Shown here piece by piece: positions 33,827 to 41,223 of a stretch of DNA of 64,000 nucleotides. Source of the stretch: Pseudoflavitalea sp. G-6-1-2 (GTDB lineage: Bacteria; Bacteroidota; Bacteroidia; Chitinophagales; Chitinophagaceae); NCBI RefSeq assembly GCF_012927185.1, contig NZ_JABBGB010000003.1, positions 806,001 to 870,000 of the forward strand, in the 5' to 3' direction. The notes below the pieces were generated by a model, which saw nothing but the letters and a program-made list of their open reading frames with translations, did no database searches and was not told where the DNA came from. The first letter of the stretch is position 1; the number at the start of each line of letters is the position of its first letter. The translations under genes were made by a program, and so were the position numbers.

Positions 33827-34924
33827 TCAATAGCTTTTAACCATGAACACGCAGTCTTCGATCTTTTTGATCTGCTGAACCCGGTCCATGCCCTTTATCT
33901 GGGTATTGGAAGGCAGTTTCAGATTGCGAAACGTACTGTCTTCTTTTTTAATTGTCTCAAGTGTGCGGATAATGTTTTTTGCAGTGAGGGCAAACACCAC
34001 ACCTTCGGCCTGTTTGAGGCGGGTATTGATGATACCGATCACTTCGCCATTGCGGTTGAACACGGGGCCGCCTGAGTTGCCGGGATTGGCGGGTACACCA
34101 ATCTGGCAGGTGAGCGTATCGCCGTTGTATCCGGTCTTGGCGCTCATATATCCTTCGTTGTAAACGATCTCTTCGCGGGGGAAGCCCAGTGTGAACAGAG
34201 GCTCTCCGAGATCGGAACCTCCTTTGCGGAAGGAGTAGGGAAGAACGGAATGCACTTTAAAATCGTCGTCGCTGATTTTGAGGATCGCCACATCTGAATT
34301 GTAGTTCACGTAGGCGGTCTGAGCGCGGAATTCCTGTCCTTTATTATTCTGAACAATGAAGGTAGAACCTCCCTTAATAACGTGTGCGTTGGTAACGAGG
34401 TAACCTTTACCGTCGATAAGAAAGCCTGTACCTCCTGAAATGGGTTCGGCGTCGACCGGAGCTTTGGAGATTTTGGAAATCACTTCATCCAGTACTTCAT
34501 TCTTTTTATTGGCTACTTCTATTTTGAATTCGCGGCGGAGCTGTTGCAGCTCTGCATTGCTGGCCTGGCGTGTGTACCAGCTTACGCCACCGGCGATGAG
34601 CAGGGTAGTGATGCCGGCTATGGAAGCGGCAACACCCATTACTTTTTTGTATTTGCGGAAGATGGAAACCACTGTGGCTTTTGGAGCGGTTTCGGTGATC
34701 TCACCCGATTCGGTGAGTTGATGATGTACATCCTGCAGGGTGGATTTGAGATTTTTCCACTCACCGAACTGATCCATCTGCTGTAAGAACATGGTATGTT
34801 CCACTACCAGCTGGTCGATTTCGGGATTTGATTTCCGCAGTTGCTCAAAGTGCGCTTTTTCTTCCTGAGGCATTTCGTTTCTCAGGTAGCGTTCAATGGC
34901 ATCCATCAGTTGAAGATCTTCCAT
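33827..34924 (-). CDS. anti-sigma-like N-terminus fused to a membrane-anchored trypsin-like protease
   Basis: 365 residues from the ATG at 34924 (a GTG one codon upstream is also possible). Residues 1-75 are a helical cytoplasmic domain (DAIERYLRNEMPQEEKAHFEQ) like Bacteroidota anti-sigma factors. One transmembrane helix lies at about 96-115. A coiled stretch leads to an S1C/DegP-type protease domain with the full triad: VTNAHVI (H181), NSDVAILK (D211) and GVPANPGNSGGPV (S284). No PDZ domain is present. The start overlaps the stop of the sigma gene (TGATG), so they are translationally coupled. I infer that the protease domain acts in the periplasm and that the N-terminus may bind the sigma factor. 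Confidence 0.85.
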   Translation of the reverse strand: MEDLQLMDAIERYLRNEMPQEEKAHFEQLRKSNPEIDQLVVEHTMFLQQMDQFGEWKNLKSTLQDVHHQLTESGEITETAPKATVVSIFRKYKKVMGVAASIAGITTLLIAGGVSWYTRQASNAELQQLRREFKIEVANKKNEVLDEVISKISKAPVDAEPISGGTGFLIDGKGYLVTNAHVIKGGSTFIVQNNKGQEFRAQTAYVNYNSDVAILKISDDDFKVHSVLPYSFRKGGSDLGEPLFTLGFPREEIVYNEGYMSAKTGYNGDTLTCQIGVPANPGNSGGPVFNRNGEVIGIINTRLKQAEGVVFALTAKNIIRTLETIKKEDSTFRNLKLPSNTQIKGMDRVQQIKKIEDCVFMVKSY

Positions 34925-35496
34925 CACAGGTTATTATTGTTTTTGTATGCACTGAAAAACAGTTTTTTCAGGCGCATCAGACATTTGTATTTCTGGTTCT
35001 TGGCATTATCGGCATTGGTGTAGCCGAAGTTGCCTGCGATCTCGGTCATGCTTTTCTTCTGAAGGTAGAAGGCATCGATGAGGCTCCGGCATGGTTCGCC
35101 GAGGTTCATCATGGCTTTTTCCATCATCTGGTAGGCGATATTCCGTTGGCCGAGAGCATCGAGTTCTTCTTCAACGGGTACCAGTTCTTCCAGACCGTTT
35201 ACATCTGACACGAATTTCTGCTGCTGTTGCAACCTTTTGAGCCAGAGGCGTCTGCACACGGAGTACAGATAGGTTTTGAGCAGGCAGTTGAGCTCGAAGC
35301 TGTCGCTTTTTGCTTTTTCATACAGTACGATCATGGCTTCCTGGAAGATGTCCCTTGCGTCGTCTACACTGCCGTTGTTATTCAGTATCAGGGCCTGTAC
35401 CATATTATAATGTTGCTTATAAATGGTTTCAATGGCCTGTCTGTCGTTTTTTGCCAATCCTTCCAGTAATGCTATTTCTCTGGGGTCTGTTTTCAC
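34924..35496 (-). CDS. ECF-type RNA polymerase sigma factor
   Basis: 190 residues from the GTG at 35496 (VKTDPREIALLEGLAKNDRQ). Region 2 is seen in IYKQHYNMVQALILNNNGS and VDDARDIFQEAMIVLYEKA, and region 4 in FYLQKKSMTEIAGNFGYTNADNAKNQKYKCL. An AAGG lies about 8 bases upstream of the GTG; the frame can be read from TTG 35520 too. Cotranscribed with the coupled membrane protease gene, which is probably its regulator. Confidence 0.88.
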   Translation of the reverse strand: MKTDPREIALLEGLAKNDRQAIETIYKQHYNMVQALILNNNGSVDDARDIFQEAMIVLYEKAKSDSFELNCLLKTYLYSVCRRLWLKRLQQQQKFVSDVNGLEELVPVEEELDALGQRNIAYQMMEKAMMNLGEPCRSLIDAFYLQKKSMTEIAGNFGYTNADNAKNQKYKCLMRLKKLFFSAYKNNNNL

Positions 35497-35695
35497 GCGT
35501 AACCTTTTATTAATACCCAAAATGAGGAGAAGTAACCCACAAATTCCTTGTTTTTAAGGAGCTTTTCCCGCTCGCAAGATCGCTAATTCCGGGCCAAGGA
35601 AAAAAAATTACAATTTTTTTTAACGGGGCAGGTTACCTTTTGGGTGACCGGGGTATTAATCTTCAAATCATTCGATAACAAAACAAAAAGAAACA

Positions 35696-35896
35696 ATGAA
35701 AAAGCTCCTGTTTGTATTCGCTGTAGCTGCATTTGCTGCTTGTAACGATTCTGGTTCTGCTGAAGCTCCTAAAACTGATTCTCCTGCAGTAAACACTCCT
35801 GCTGTTGATACTACTCAGAAAGTTGACACTAGCGCTACTATCAAAGCTGACACTACTGTTAAAGCTGATACTACTGCTAAACCAGCAGCTCACTAA
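35696..35896 (+). CDS. small Thr/Asp/Ala-rich lipoprotein
   Basis: 66 residues. MKKLLFVFAVAAFAAC is a lipoprotein signal with Cys at 16. The remaining 50 residues are low-complexity with repeats of the type KADTT and VDTT (KADTTVKADTTAKPAAH). Such short disordered lipoproteins are frequent in this group and have no known role. A terminator about 100 bases downstream closes the unit. Divergent from the sigma/protease operon. Confidence 0.75.
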   Translation: MKKLLFVFAVAAFAACNDSGSAEAPKTDSPAVNTPAVDTTQKVDTSATIKADTTVKADTTAKPAAH

Positions 35897-35993
35897 GAGT
35901 TTAGTTCACTTTATTCATATGGCAAGCAATCGTTAGAGGCCATCCTGTTCGCAGGAGGGCTTTCTTCGATCGCTTGCCAATTTTGAGTAGAAT

Positions 35994-36023
35994 AGCCGTT
36001 TCAAAAGCTGAAACGGCTTTTTT
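35994..36023 (+). terminator. Rho-independent terminator downstream of small lipoprotein gene
   Basis: AGCCGTTTC pairs with GAAACGGCT around a 7-base loop, followed by six T. Confidence 0.88.
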
Positions 36024-36054
36024 GTGCCTGCACATTGCTGAATGGGTTTCTTCG

Positions 36055-36193
36055 TTGGGAGGAATTTTTCAGGGCTGCCAAATGTGCCGGCCAGTATTGT
36101 AACTCCGATGGACTTAGGTAGGTAGGATTGGGCGGTGGTGCTACACCGGGCTTTCGTGCAAAACATTCGAAGGCCCTGAAAAATTCCTCCCAA
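36055..36193 (-). repeat. covarying-stem element, copy 3
   Basis: The arms 36055-36075 and 36173-36193 are perfectly complementary over 21 bases and differ from the arms of every other copy. An outer GGGTTTC/GAAACCC stem continues at 36044-36050 and 36200-36206. In element orientation (minus strand) the core has GGCCTTCGAATGT, TTGCACGAAAGCC, CAATCCTACCTACCTAAG, CCATCGGAG and GGCCGGCACATTTGGCAGCC. Flanking motifs shared with copy 2 lie at 36211-36227 (TGCTGCACCTCCGGCGA) and 36034-36050 (GAAACCCATTCAGCAAT), both read on the minus strand. Confidence 0.85.
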
Positions 36194-36560
36194 CTCCGAA
36201 ACCCGCAGTTTCGCCGGAGGTGCAGCAAAAAAAGACCTGTTTGCAGCTTTTGTTTTTTGGGGAGGGAAGAGGTCTGGGAAGCATCATAAACTGCATAAAA
36301 ACTGCAGAGCAATACCTGAAGTATTGCTCTGTAATGGCACTGTACTGGCTGACTTCCCCTTTAAAAGCGCTGAAAATAGGCTGAATACTGGCTGAAAATA
36401 GGCTGAAATATGTATGTCAACGTATGGACTCTGTGAGTCCATCCATACAGCGGGTTCCACCCTCCATTCATTTCTTTTCCTCAATCGAAGCCGGTATAAA
36501 ATAATTGCAGAGTCGATTCCACTCAACCAGACTTTAAAACCAGCCCCCGCAGCGGGTGAG
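36194..36560. other. spacer between two inverted repeat copies, with short repeats
   Basis: 367 bases with no convincing gene. It contains a hairpin AGAGCAATAC/GTATTGCTCT (36306-36330), a run of four 11-base units near GCTGAAAATAG (36369-36412), and a TGGACTC/GAGTCCA hairpin (36425-36441). Confidence 0.6.
36369..36412. repeat. four tandem 11-base units
   Basis: GCTGAAAATAG, GCTGAATACTG, GCTGAAAATAG and GCTGAAATATG follow one another without gaps. Units 1 and 3 are identical. Confidence 0.75.
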
Positions 36561-36708
36561 GGGCAATGGGGTATGCCTTTGGTGGCCTTCGGGCATGGTG
36601 CACGAAAGCCTGGCATAGCACCACCGCCCAATCCTACCTACCTAAGTCCATCGGAGTCACAACACTGCCCGGCATGCCTGTCGACACCAAAGGCATACCC
36701 CTTTGCCC
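36561..36708 (+). repeat. covarying-stem element, copy 4
   Basis: Arms 36561-36584 and 36685-36708 are complementary at 23 of 24 bases (GGGGTATGCCTTTGGTG inside) and unlike those of copies 1-3. The core from GGCCTTCGGGCATGG (36584) to the CTGCCCGGCATGCCTG block (36665-36680) aligns with copy 3 without gaps; 42 consecutive bases from AGCACCACC on are identical. The inner stem GGGCATG/CATGCCT replaces AAATATG/CATATTT of copies 1 and 2. Confidence 0.85.
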
Positions 36709-36756
36709 AACAGAACAAAACAAAAACATCCACCACCCAATACCCCATCGCCCAAA

Positions 36757-36788
36757 AACAAAAAGTCTTTCTCACAGTGAGAAAGACT
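36757..36788 (-). terminator. Rho-independent terminator for the 43-residue lipoprotein gene
   Basis: Minus strand AGTCTTTCTCA, loop CTG, TGAGAAAGACT, then TTTTTG. It lies 34 bases past the stop at 36822. Confidence 0.85.
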
Positions 36789-36821
36789 CGCAAATATTTT
36801 ATAGCCCGGAGTTCGATTGCT

Positions 36822-36953
36822 CTATCTTCCGCTGCCGTAGCCGTAGCCAACGAGATTACGGGAAGAAGCGCATCCGCCCTTAGAAGCTGTGCATGAAGTG
36901 ATCAATACTCCCGCCAATAATACAACGGCCAGGATAACCAGTGTCCTTTTCAT
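36822..36953 (-). CDS. very small lipoprotein (43 residues)
   Basis: ATG at 36953 opens MKRTLVILAVVLLAGVLITSC, a textbook lipoprotein signal with the acylated Cys at 21. The mature part is only 23 residues and reads TASKGGCASSRNLVGYGYGS and then GR. A strong terminator follows directly, supporting a real transcription unit. Short Cys/Gly-rich lipoproteins like this recur in Chitinophagaceae in my experience, but I know no function. The gene lies beside copy 4 of the repeat element on the opposite strand. Confidence 0.72.
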   Translation of the reverse strand: MKRTLVILAVVLLAGVLITSCTASKGGCASSRNLVGYGYGSGR

Positions 36954-37198
36954 TTTTGTGGTATTTAGAATGTTTACAGATTGCCTGATGATGCGGATAA
37001 TCGATCTTCAGGTAATTCAGAGGTAGCGGATTCCGGTTAAAAGAGTTGTGGGGAGATTTTTAGAGGATTGGACGGGTTGATGGATCAAAATAACAACATA
37101 TTTCCGGCTTATGCAATACCCCCTGCAAAAAAACGTTACGGGCAAATCAGAAATGTTTTGAACACTGAAATTGCCTATTTTCGATCCTTATTTCCAGT

Positions 37199-38557
37199 AT
37201 GAACGTACATTTTATAGCCATCGGCGGCAGCGTAATGCACCAGCTTGCTCTTGCCCTCCATAAAAAAGGATACCGCGTTACCGGTAGTGATGATGAGATT
37301 TTTGAACCCGCCCGCGGCAACCTCCAACAGGCAGGCATTCTCCCCGCAGAAATGGGATGGTTCCCCGAAAAGATCACCGCTGATCTCGATGCCGTGATCC
37401 TCGGCATGCACGCCAAAGGAGACAATCCCGAATTGCTCCGCGCTAAAGAACTGCAGCTGAAGATCTATTCTTTCCCCGAATACATTTATCAGGAATCGAT
37501 CGGTAAAACCCGTGTAGTGGTAGGCGGCAGCCATGGCAAAACCACCACCACAGCCATGATTATGCATGTGCTGAACCAGTCAGGCAAAGATTTCGATTAT
37601 CTGGTTGGAGCAAGGCTCGAAGGTTTTGAGCAGTCCGTTCGCATCACCGATGCACCGATACTCATTGCAGAAGGAGATGAATATCCTGCAAGTGTAATCG
37701 AAAAACGCCCCAAATTCCATTTCCTCTTCCCGCAGATCGCCATCATTACCGGCATCGCCTGGGATCATATCAACGTATTTCCAACGTTTGAGATCTATCT
37801 CGAACAGTTTGTGATCTATATCAACAAAATTGAGCAGGGTGGACTGCTGATCTACAACGAATCCGATCCCGTTCTGAAAGAACTGGTGGAGAAGAATGCG
37901 CGTACCGATATTCGTTATCAGCCGTATTCCATTCCGCAGCATACCATTGAAAACGGACAAACCACCGTTACCATCGATGCGCAAACCACCCCGCTGGCAG
38001 TGTTCGGCGATCATAATCTGCTGAACCTCCATGCAGCCTGGTATGCCTGTGAAGAACTGGGCGTAGATGCAGCTGCATTCACTGCAGCCATTGCCAGCTT
38101 TACCGGTGCAGCAAAAAGACTCGAACTGATGGCAAAAAGCGCCGGCACAGCCGTGTACCGCGATTTTGCACACGCCCCCTCGAAAGTGAAAGCCACTATC
38201 GACGCAGTGAAACAGCAATATCCTGAGCGAACACTCATTGCCGTACTGGAACTGCATACCTACAGCAGCCTCAACGAGCAGTTCATGGAGCAGTACAACG
38301 GCGCCATGGAAAAAGCTGATAAAGCTGTGGTGTACTATTCCAATCACGCACTCGAATTGAAAAGACTGCCACCATTGGATGCGGCCCGCATCATAGCCGG
38401 TTTCGGTAAACCCGATCTGCAGGTGATGAACAACAAAGATGTGCTGATGAAATGGCTGGCAGAACAGCAATACCAGAACAGCAACCTGCTTTTGATGAGC
38501 TCCGGCAATTATGATGGAGCAGATATGCTTACATTTGCAAAGAACATAGTTGGCTAA
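37199..38557 (+). CDS. mpl: Mpl-type Mur ligase (UDP-MurNAc : tripeptide ligase)
   Basis: 452 residues with the three Mur-ligase domains. The N-terminal Rossmann domain reads MNVHFIAIGGSVMHQLALAL, the ATP site VVVGGSHGKTTTTAMIMH, and the central domain has LIAEGDEYPAS and ITGIAWDHINVFPT. The Mpl subfamily lacks the MurC features and re-attaches the recycled peptide L-Ala-gamma-D-Glu-mDAP to UDP-MurNAc. Cytoplasmic. Assignment to Mpl rather than MurC rests on the HGKTTT context and the FGDHNLLNLHAAW stretch; fairly sure. Confidence 0.87.
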   Translation: MNVHFIAIGGSVMHQLALALHKKGYRVTGSDDEIFEPARGNLQQAGILPAEMGWFPEKITADLDAVILGMHAKGDNPELLRAKELQLKIYSFPEYIYQESIGKTRVVVGGSHGKTTTTAMIMHVLNQSGKDFDYLVGARLEGFEQSVRITDAPILIAEGDEYPASVIEKRPKFHFLFPQIAIITGIAWDHINVFPTFEIYLEQFVIYINKIEQGGLLIYNESDPVLKELVEKNARTDIRYQPYSIPQHTIENGQTTVTIDAQTTPLAVFGDHNLLNLHAAWYACEELGVDAAAFTAAIASFTGAAKRLELMAKSAGTAVYRDFAHAPSKVKATIDAVKQQYPERTLIAVLELHTYSSLNEQFMEQYNGAMEKADKAVVYYSNHALELKRLPPLDAARIIAGFGKPDLQVMNNKDVLMKWLAEQQYQNSNLLLMSSGNYDGADMLTFAKNIVG

Positions 38558-38578
38558 ATAAATCAATCAAGAGTTTCG

Positions 38579-39346
38579 ATGTTACAGTTATCAAAACCAT
38601 TAGCAATCCTCGACCTGGAAACTACCGGCGTTAACCTGGGTGTTGACCGTATTGTAGAAATTGCAATCGTAAGGATCTCGCCCGACGGAACAAGGCAGGT
38701 AAAAAGAAAGTTGCTCAATCCTGAAATGCCTATCTCGGCTGTTTCAATTGACATACATGGTATCACCAACGAAATGGTGAAAGATGCGCCAACTTTCAGA
38801 CAGGCAGCCAACGAAATCAAGCAGTTTCTGGAGAATTGCGATCTGGCAGGCTACAACTCCAACCGTTTCGATATCCCGATGCTTGCAGAAGAATTCCTGC
38901 GGGTAGACCTCGATTTCGATTTCAAGGGCAGGAGACTGGTAGACGTTCAGAAAGTATATCACATGATGGAACAGCGCACACTCAGTGCCGCTTACAAATT
39001 CTACTGCAACAAAAATCTCGAAGACGCACACAGTGCAGAAGCCGATGCCAGCGCTACATGGGATGTACTGCAGGCGCAGGTGGAAAAATATCCGCAATTG
39101 GGAAATTCCGTGGAGAGCATCCTCAAAGTTCTGGGAGAAGATCCTGTGGTAGACTTTGCCCGTCGCATGATATTTGAAAACGGTGTGGAAGTATTCAATT
39201 TCGGTAAACACAAGGGAAGATCTGTTGCCCAGGTGTTAAAATCCGAACCCCAATATTATGATTGGATGATGAAAGGAGACTTTCCGCTTCATACCAAACA
39301 GAAACTCACTGAGATATTCAACAGAACCCTGTTAAAGAAGGGATAA
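38579..39346 (+). CDS. DnaQ-like 3'-5' exonuclease with C-terminal extra domain
   Basis: 255 residues. The DEDDh exonuclease core is complete: LAILDLETTGVN (Asp, Glu), AGYNSNRFDIPML (Asp) and DAHSAEADASATWDV (His, Asp). A C-terminal domain of about 55 residues (FGKHKGRSVAQVLKSEPQYYDWMMKGDF) resembles the small domain found after some DnaQ-like nucleases. It may proofread or process nucleic acid ends; a role as DNA polymerase III epsilon is possible but not shown. It starts 21 bases after mpl. Confidence 0.87.
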   Translation: MLQLSKPLAILDLETTGVNLGVDRIVEIAIVRISPDGTRQVKRKLLNPEMPISAVSIDIHGITNEMVKDAPTFRQAANEIKQFLENCDLAGYNSNRFDIPMLAEEFLRVDLDFDFKGRRLVDVQKVYHMMEQRTLSAAYKFYCNKNLEDAHSAEADASATWDVLQAQVEKYPQLGNSVESILKVLGEDPVVDFARRMIFENGVEVFNFGKHKGRSVAQVLKSEPQYYDWMMKGDFPLHTKQKLTEIFNRTLLKKG

Positions 39347-39422
39347 ATTGATCATGTGAGCAAGAAATGCTGGCCGTGAGGCCGAAAAATTGTACATTCG
39401 CTTATCTACAAGGGCCCTGATT

Positions 39423-40217
39423 TTGGAAAAGATAGTAATCATACCAACGTATAACGAGCGGGAGAATATTGCCAATATCATTGAAGCAATCATTTCCCTG
39501 CAACAGGGTTATCATATTCTTGTTATTGACGATGGTTCACCCGACGGAACCGCTGCCATCGTTAAAGAATTCCAGAAAAAATATTCCGGACAGGTATTTC
39601 TCGAAGAAAGAAAAGGCAAACTGGGCTTAGGCACTGCCTATATCCATGGTTTCAAATGGTCGCTCGCAAGAGGTTACCAGTTCATCTTCGAAATGGATGC
39701 CGATTTCTCTCATAATCCGCAGGATCTCGAAAGGCTGTACAATGCCTGTAAATCAGGCGGAGCAGCCATGGCCATCGGAAGCCGCTACGTAAAAGGTGGG
39801 GGAACCATCAACTGGCCATGGGATCGCATCTTTCTGTCAAAAGGCGGATCGCTCTATACGCGCATCATCACCTGGATGCCCGTAAAAGATACCACCGCCG
39901 GCTTCGTTTGCTACCGTCACGAAGTGCTCGAAGCCATCAATCTCGATCAGATTCACTTCCTCGGCTACGCCTTCCAGATAGAAATGAAATTCGCCACCTG
40001 GAAACTTGGTTTCAAGATCAAGGAAGTTCCCATCATCTTTCAGGACCGTAAATACGGCGCCTCCAAAATGCACAAAGGCATAGTGAAAGAAGGGATACTC
40101 GGCGTGCTCAAACTTCGCTGGTACAGCCTATTCAAAGATTACCACAATCGCGTGAAGAATACCAATCCTCCGCCTGCCTTTCGCTCGTTTACGAGAGACG
40201 AAGTGGTAAAATTATAG
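39423..40217 (+). CDS. GT2 polyprenol-phosphate mannose synthase-like glycosyltransferase
   Basis: 264 residues from the TTG at 39423, which gives (M)EKIVIIPTYNERENI; the frame also allows TTG 39390 but the extra residues are not conserved. The GT-A fold signatures are VIDDGSPDGTAAIV and EMDADFSHNPQDL (DxD-type). The absence of C-terminal membrane helices fits soluble Dpm1-like enzymes that load mannose or another sugar on a polyprenyl phosphate at the inner membrane. Donor and acceptor are inferred. Confidence 0.87.
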   Translation: MEKIVIIPTYNERENIANIIEAIISLQQGYHILVIDDGSPDGTAAIVKEFQKKYSGQVFLEERKGKLGLGTAYIHGFKWSLARGYQFIFEMDADFSHNPQDLERLYNACKSGGAAMAIGSRYVKGGGTINWPWDRIFLSKGGSLYTRIITWMPVKDTTAGFVCYRHEVLEAINLDQIHFLGYAFQIEMKFATWKLGFKIKEVPIIFQDRKYGASKMHKGIVKEGILGVLKLRWYSLFKDYHNRVKNTNPPPAFRSFTRDEVVKL

Positions 40218-40234
40218 TTGCCGTTAAGGCATAT

Positions 40235-40242
40235 TAACTTTG
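40235..40242 (+). promoter_or_regulatory. -7 element for the EamA transporter gene
   Basis: TAACTTTG matches TAnnTTTG; the ATG follows after 13 bases. The nearest upstream TTG is at a non-ideal spacing. Confidence 0.4.
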
Positions 40243-40255
40243 AATAATTATTCTC

Positions 40256-41143
40256 ATGCGAAAGGCATTCATTCAATTACATACAGCTGTTTTTATAGCT
40301 GGCTTTACAGCTATTTTAGGACGACTCATTACACTCAACGAAGGTTTACTGGTTTGGTATCGATTGCTCTTTACCATCATCACCATGTGGCCTCTCTTTG
40401 CATTTCAGAAAAAACTGCAACGCATTTCGTTTAAAGAAATGATGAAGATCGGTGGGGTAGGCGTTATTGCTGCGCTGCACTGGGCAACGTTCTATGCCAG
40501 CATCAAATACTCCAATGTATCCGTTGCACTGGTTTGTTTCTCTTCCATCGGTTTTTTCACTGCCATCTTTGAACCTATCATTACGCGCAGCAAATTCAAG
40601 ATCATCGAAATTCTGCTGGGACTGATAGCGGTAGTGGGCATTTCATTGATCTTCCATTTTGATCCGTCGTTCAAAGTGGGCATCATACTGGGCATTATCA
40701 CGGCTATGCTGGGCAGCCTCTTTCCCATTCTCAACAGAGGATTGCTGAAAACACATTCAACGGAAACGGTTACCGTGTACGAACTCACCGGAGGTTTTGT
40801 ATTTCTCACTCTGGTGATGCCGTTCTACCTGAATGTGTTCCCTACAGACAATCTGATACCTGGCTGGCAGGATCTCATATGGCTGCTGATTCTCGCATGG
40901 GTATGCACGGTACTCGCATTTCAGATGTCGATGGAAGCATTGAAAAAGATCTCCGCATTCACTGTGAACCTCACGTATAATCTGGAACCGATCTATGGCA
41001 TCTCACTGGCCTTTATCATGTTCAGGGAAGATAAGATGCTGACCAACGCATTTTATGTGGGACTGGCACTGATCGTTTGTTCGGTGCTGTTTCAATCTTT
41101 CCTGGTATACCGGTCTAACAGAAAACCGGTATACAGAAAGTAA
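40256..41143 (+). CDS. DMT-superfamily transporter (EamA family)
   Basis: 295 residues with ten predicted transmembrane helices arranged as two EamA repeats (about 5-140 and 150-288). ALHWATFYASIKYSNVSVALVCFSS and YNLEPIYGISLAFIMFREDK are typical EamA stretches. Probably exports or exchanges small metabolites across the inner membrane; substrate unknown. Confidence 0.88.
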   Translation: MRKAFIQLHTAVFIAGFTAILGRLITLNEGLLVWYRLLFTIITMWPLFAFQKKLQRISFKEMMKIGGVGVIAALHWATFYASIKYSNVSVALVCFSSIGFFTAIFEPIITRSKFKIIEILLGLIAVVGISLIFHFDPSFKVGIILGIITAMLGSLFPILNRGLLKTHSTETVTVYELTGGFVFLTLVMPFYLNVFPTDNLIPGWQDLIWLLILAWVCTVLAFQMSMEALKKISAFTVNLTYNLEPIYGISLAFIMFREDKMLTNAFYVGLALIVCSVLFQSFLVYRSNRKPVYRK

Positions 41144-41223
41144 AAGCGGCTGATTTGTCGATCTAACTTGAGTTGTGATGAAAGGTTGTTTAATTTTATA
41201 GGATAAACCTAATCACATTTCCA

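Noticed and set aside
36055-36193. Invertible promoter flanked by invertase sites
   Set aside because: Recombinase sites would be the same in each copy, whereas these arms differ; the interior has no exact TAnnTTTG box. Inversion is still worth a read-level check.
36414-36896. Frames of 160 and 105 residues around copy 4
   Set aside because: They cross hairpins, the element, a minus-strand terminator and the small lipoprotein gene on the other strand; no separate coding evidence.
37580-38566. Minus-strand frame of 328 residues across mpl
   Set aside because: Antisense to an intact Mur ligase, Cys/His/Ile-rich translation without motifs.
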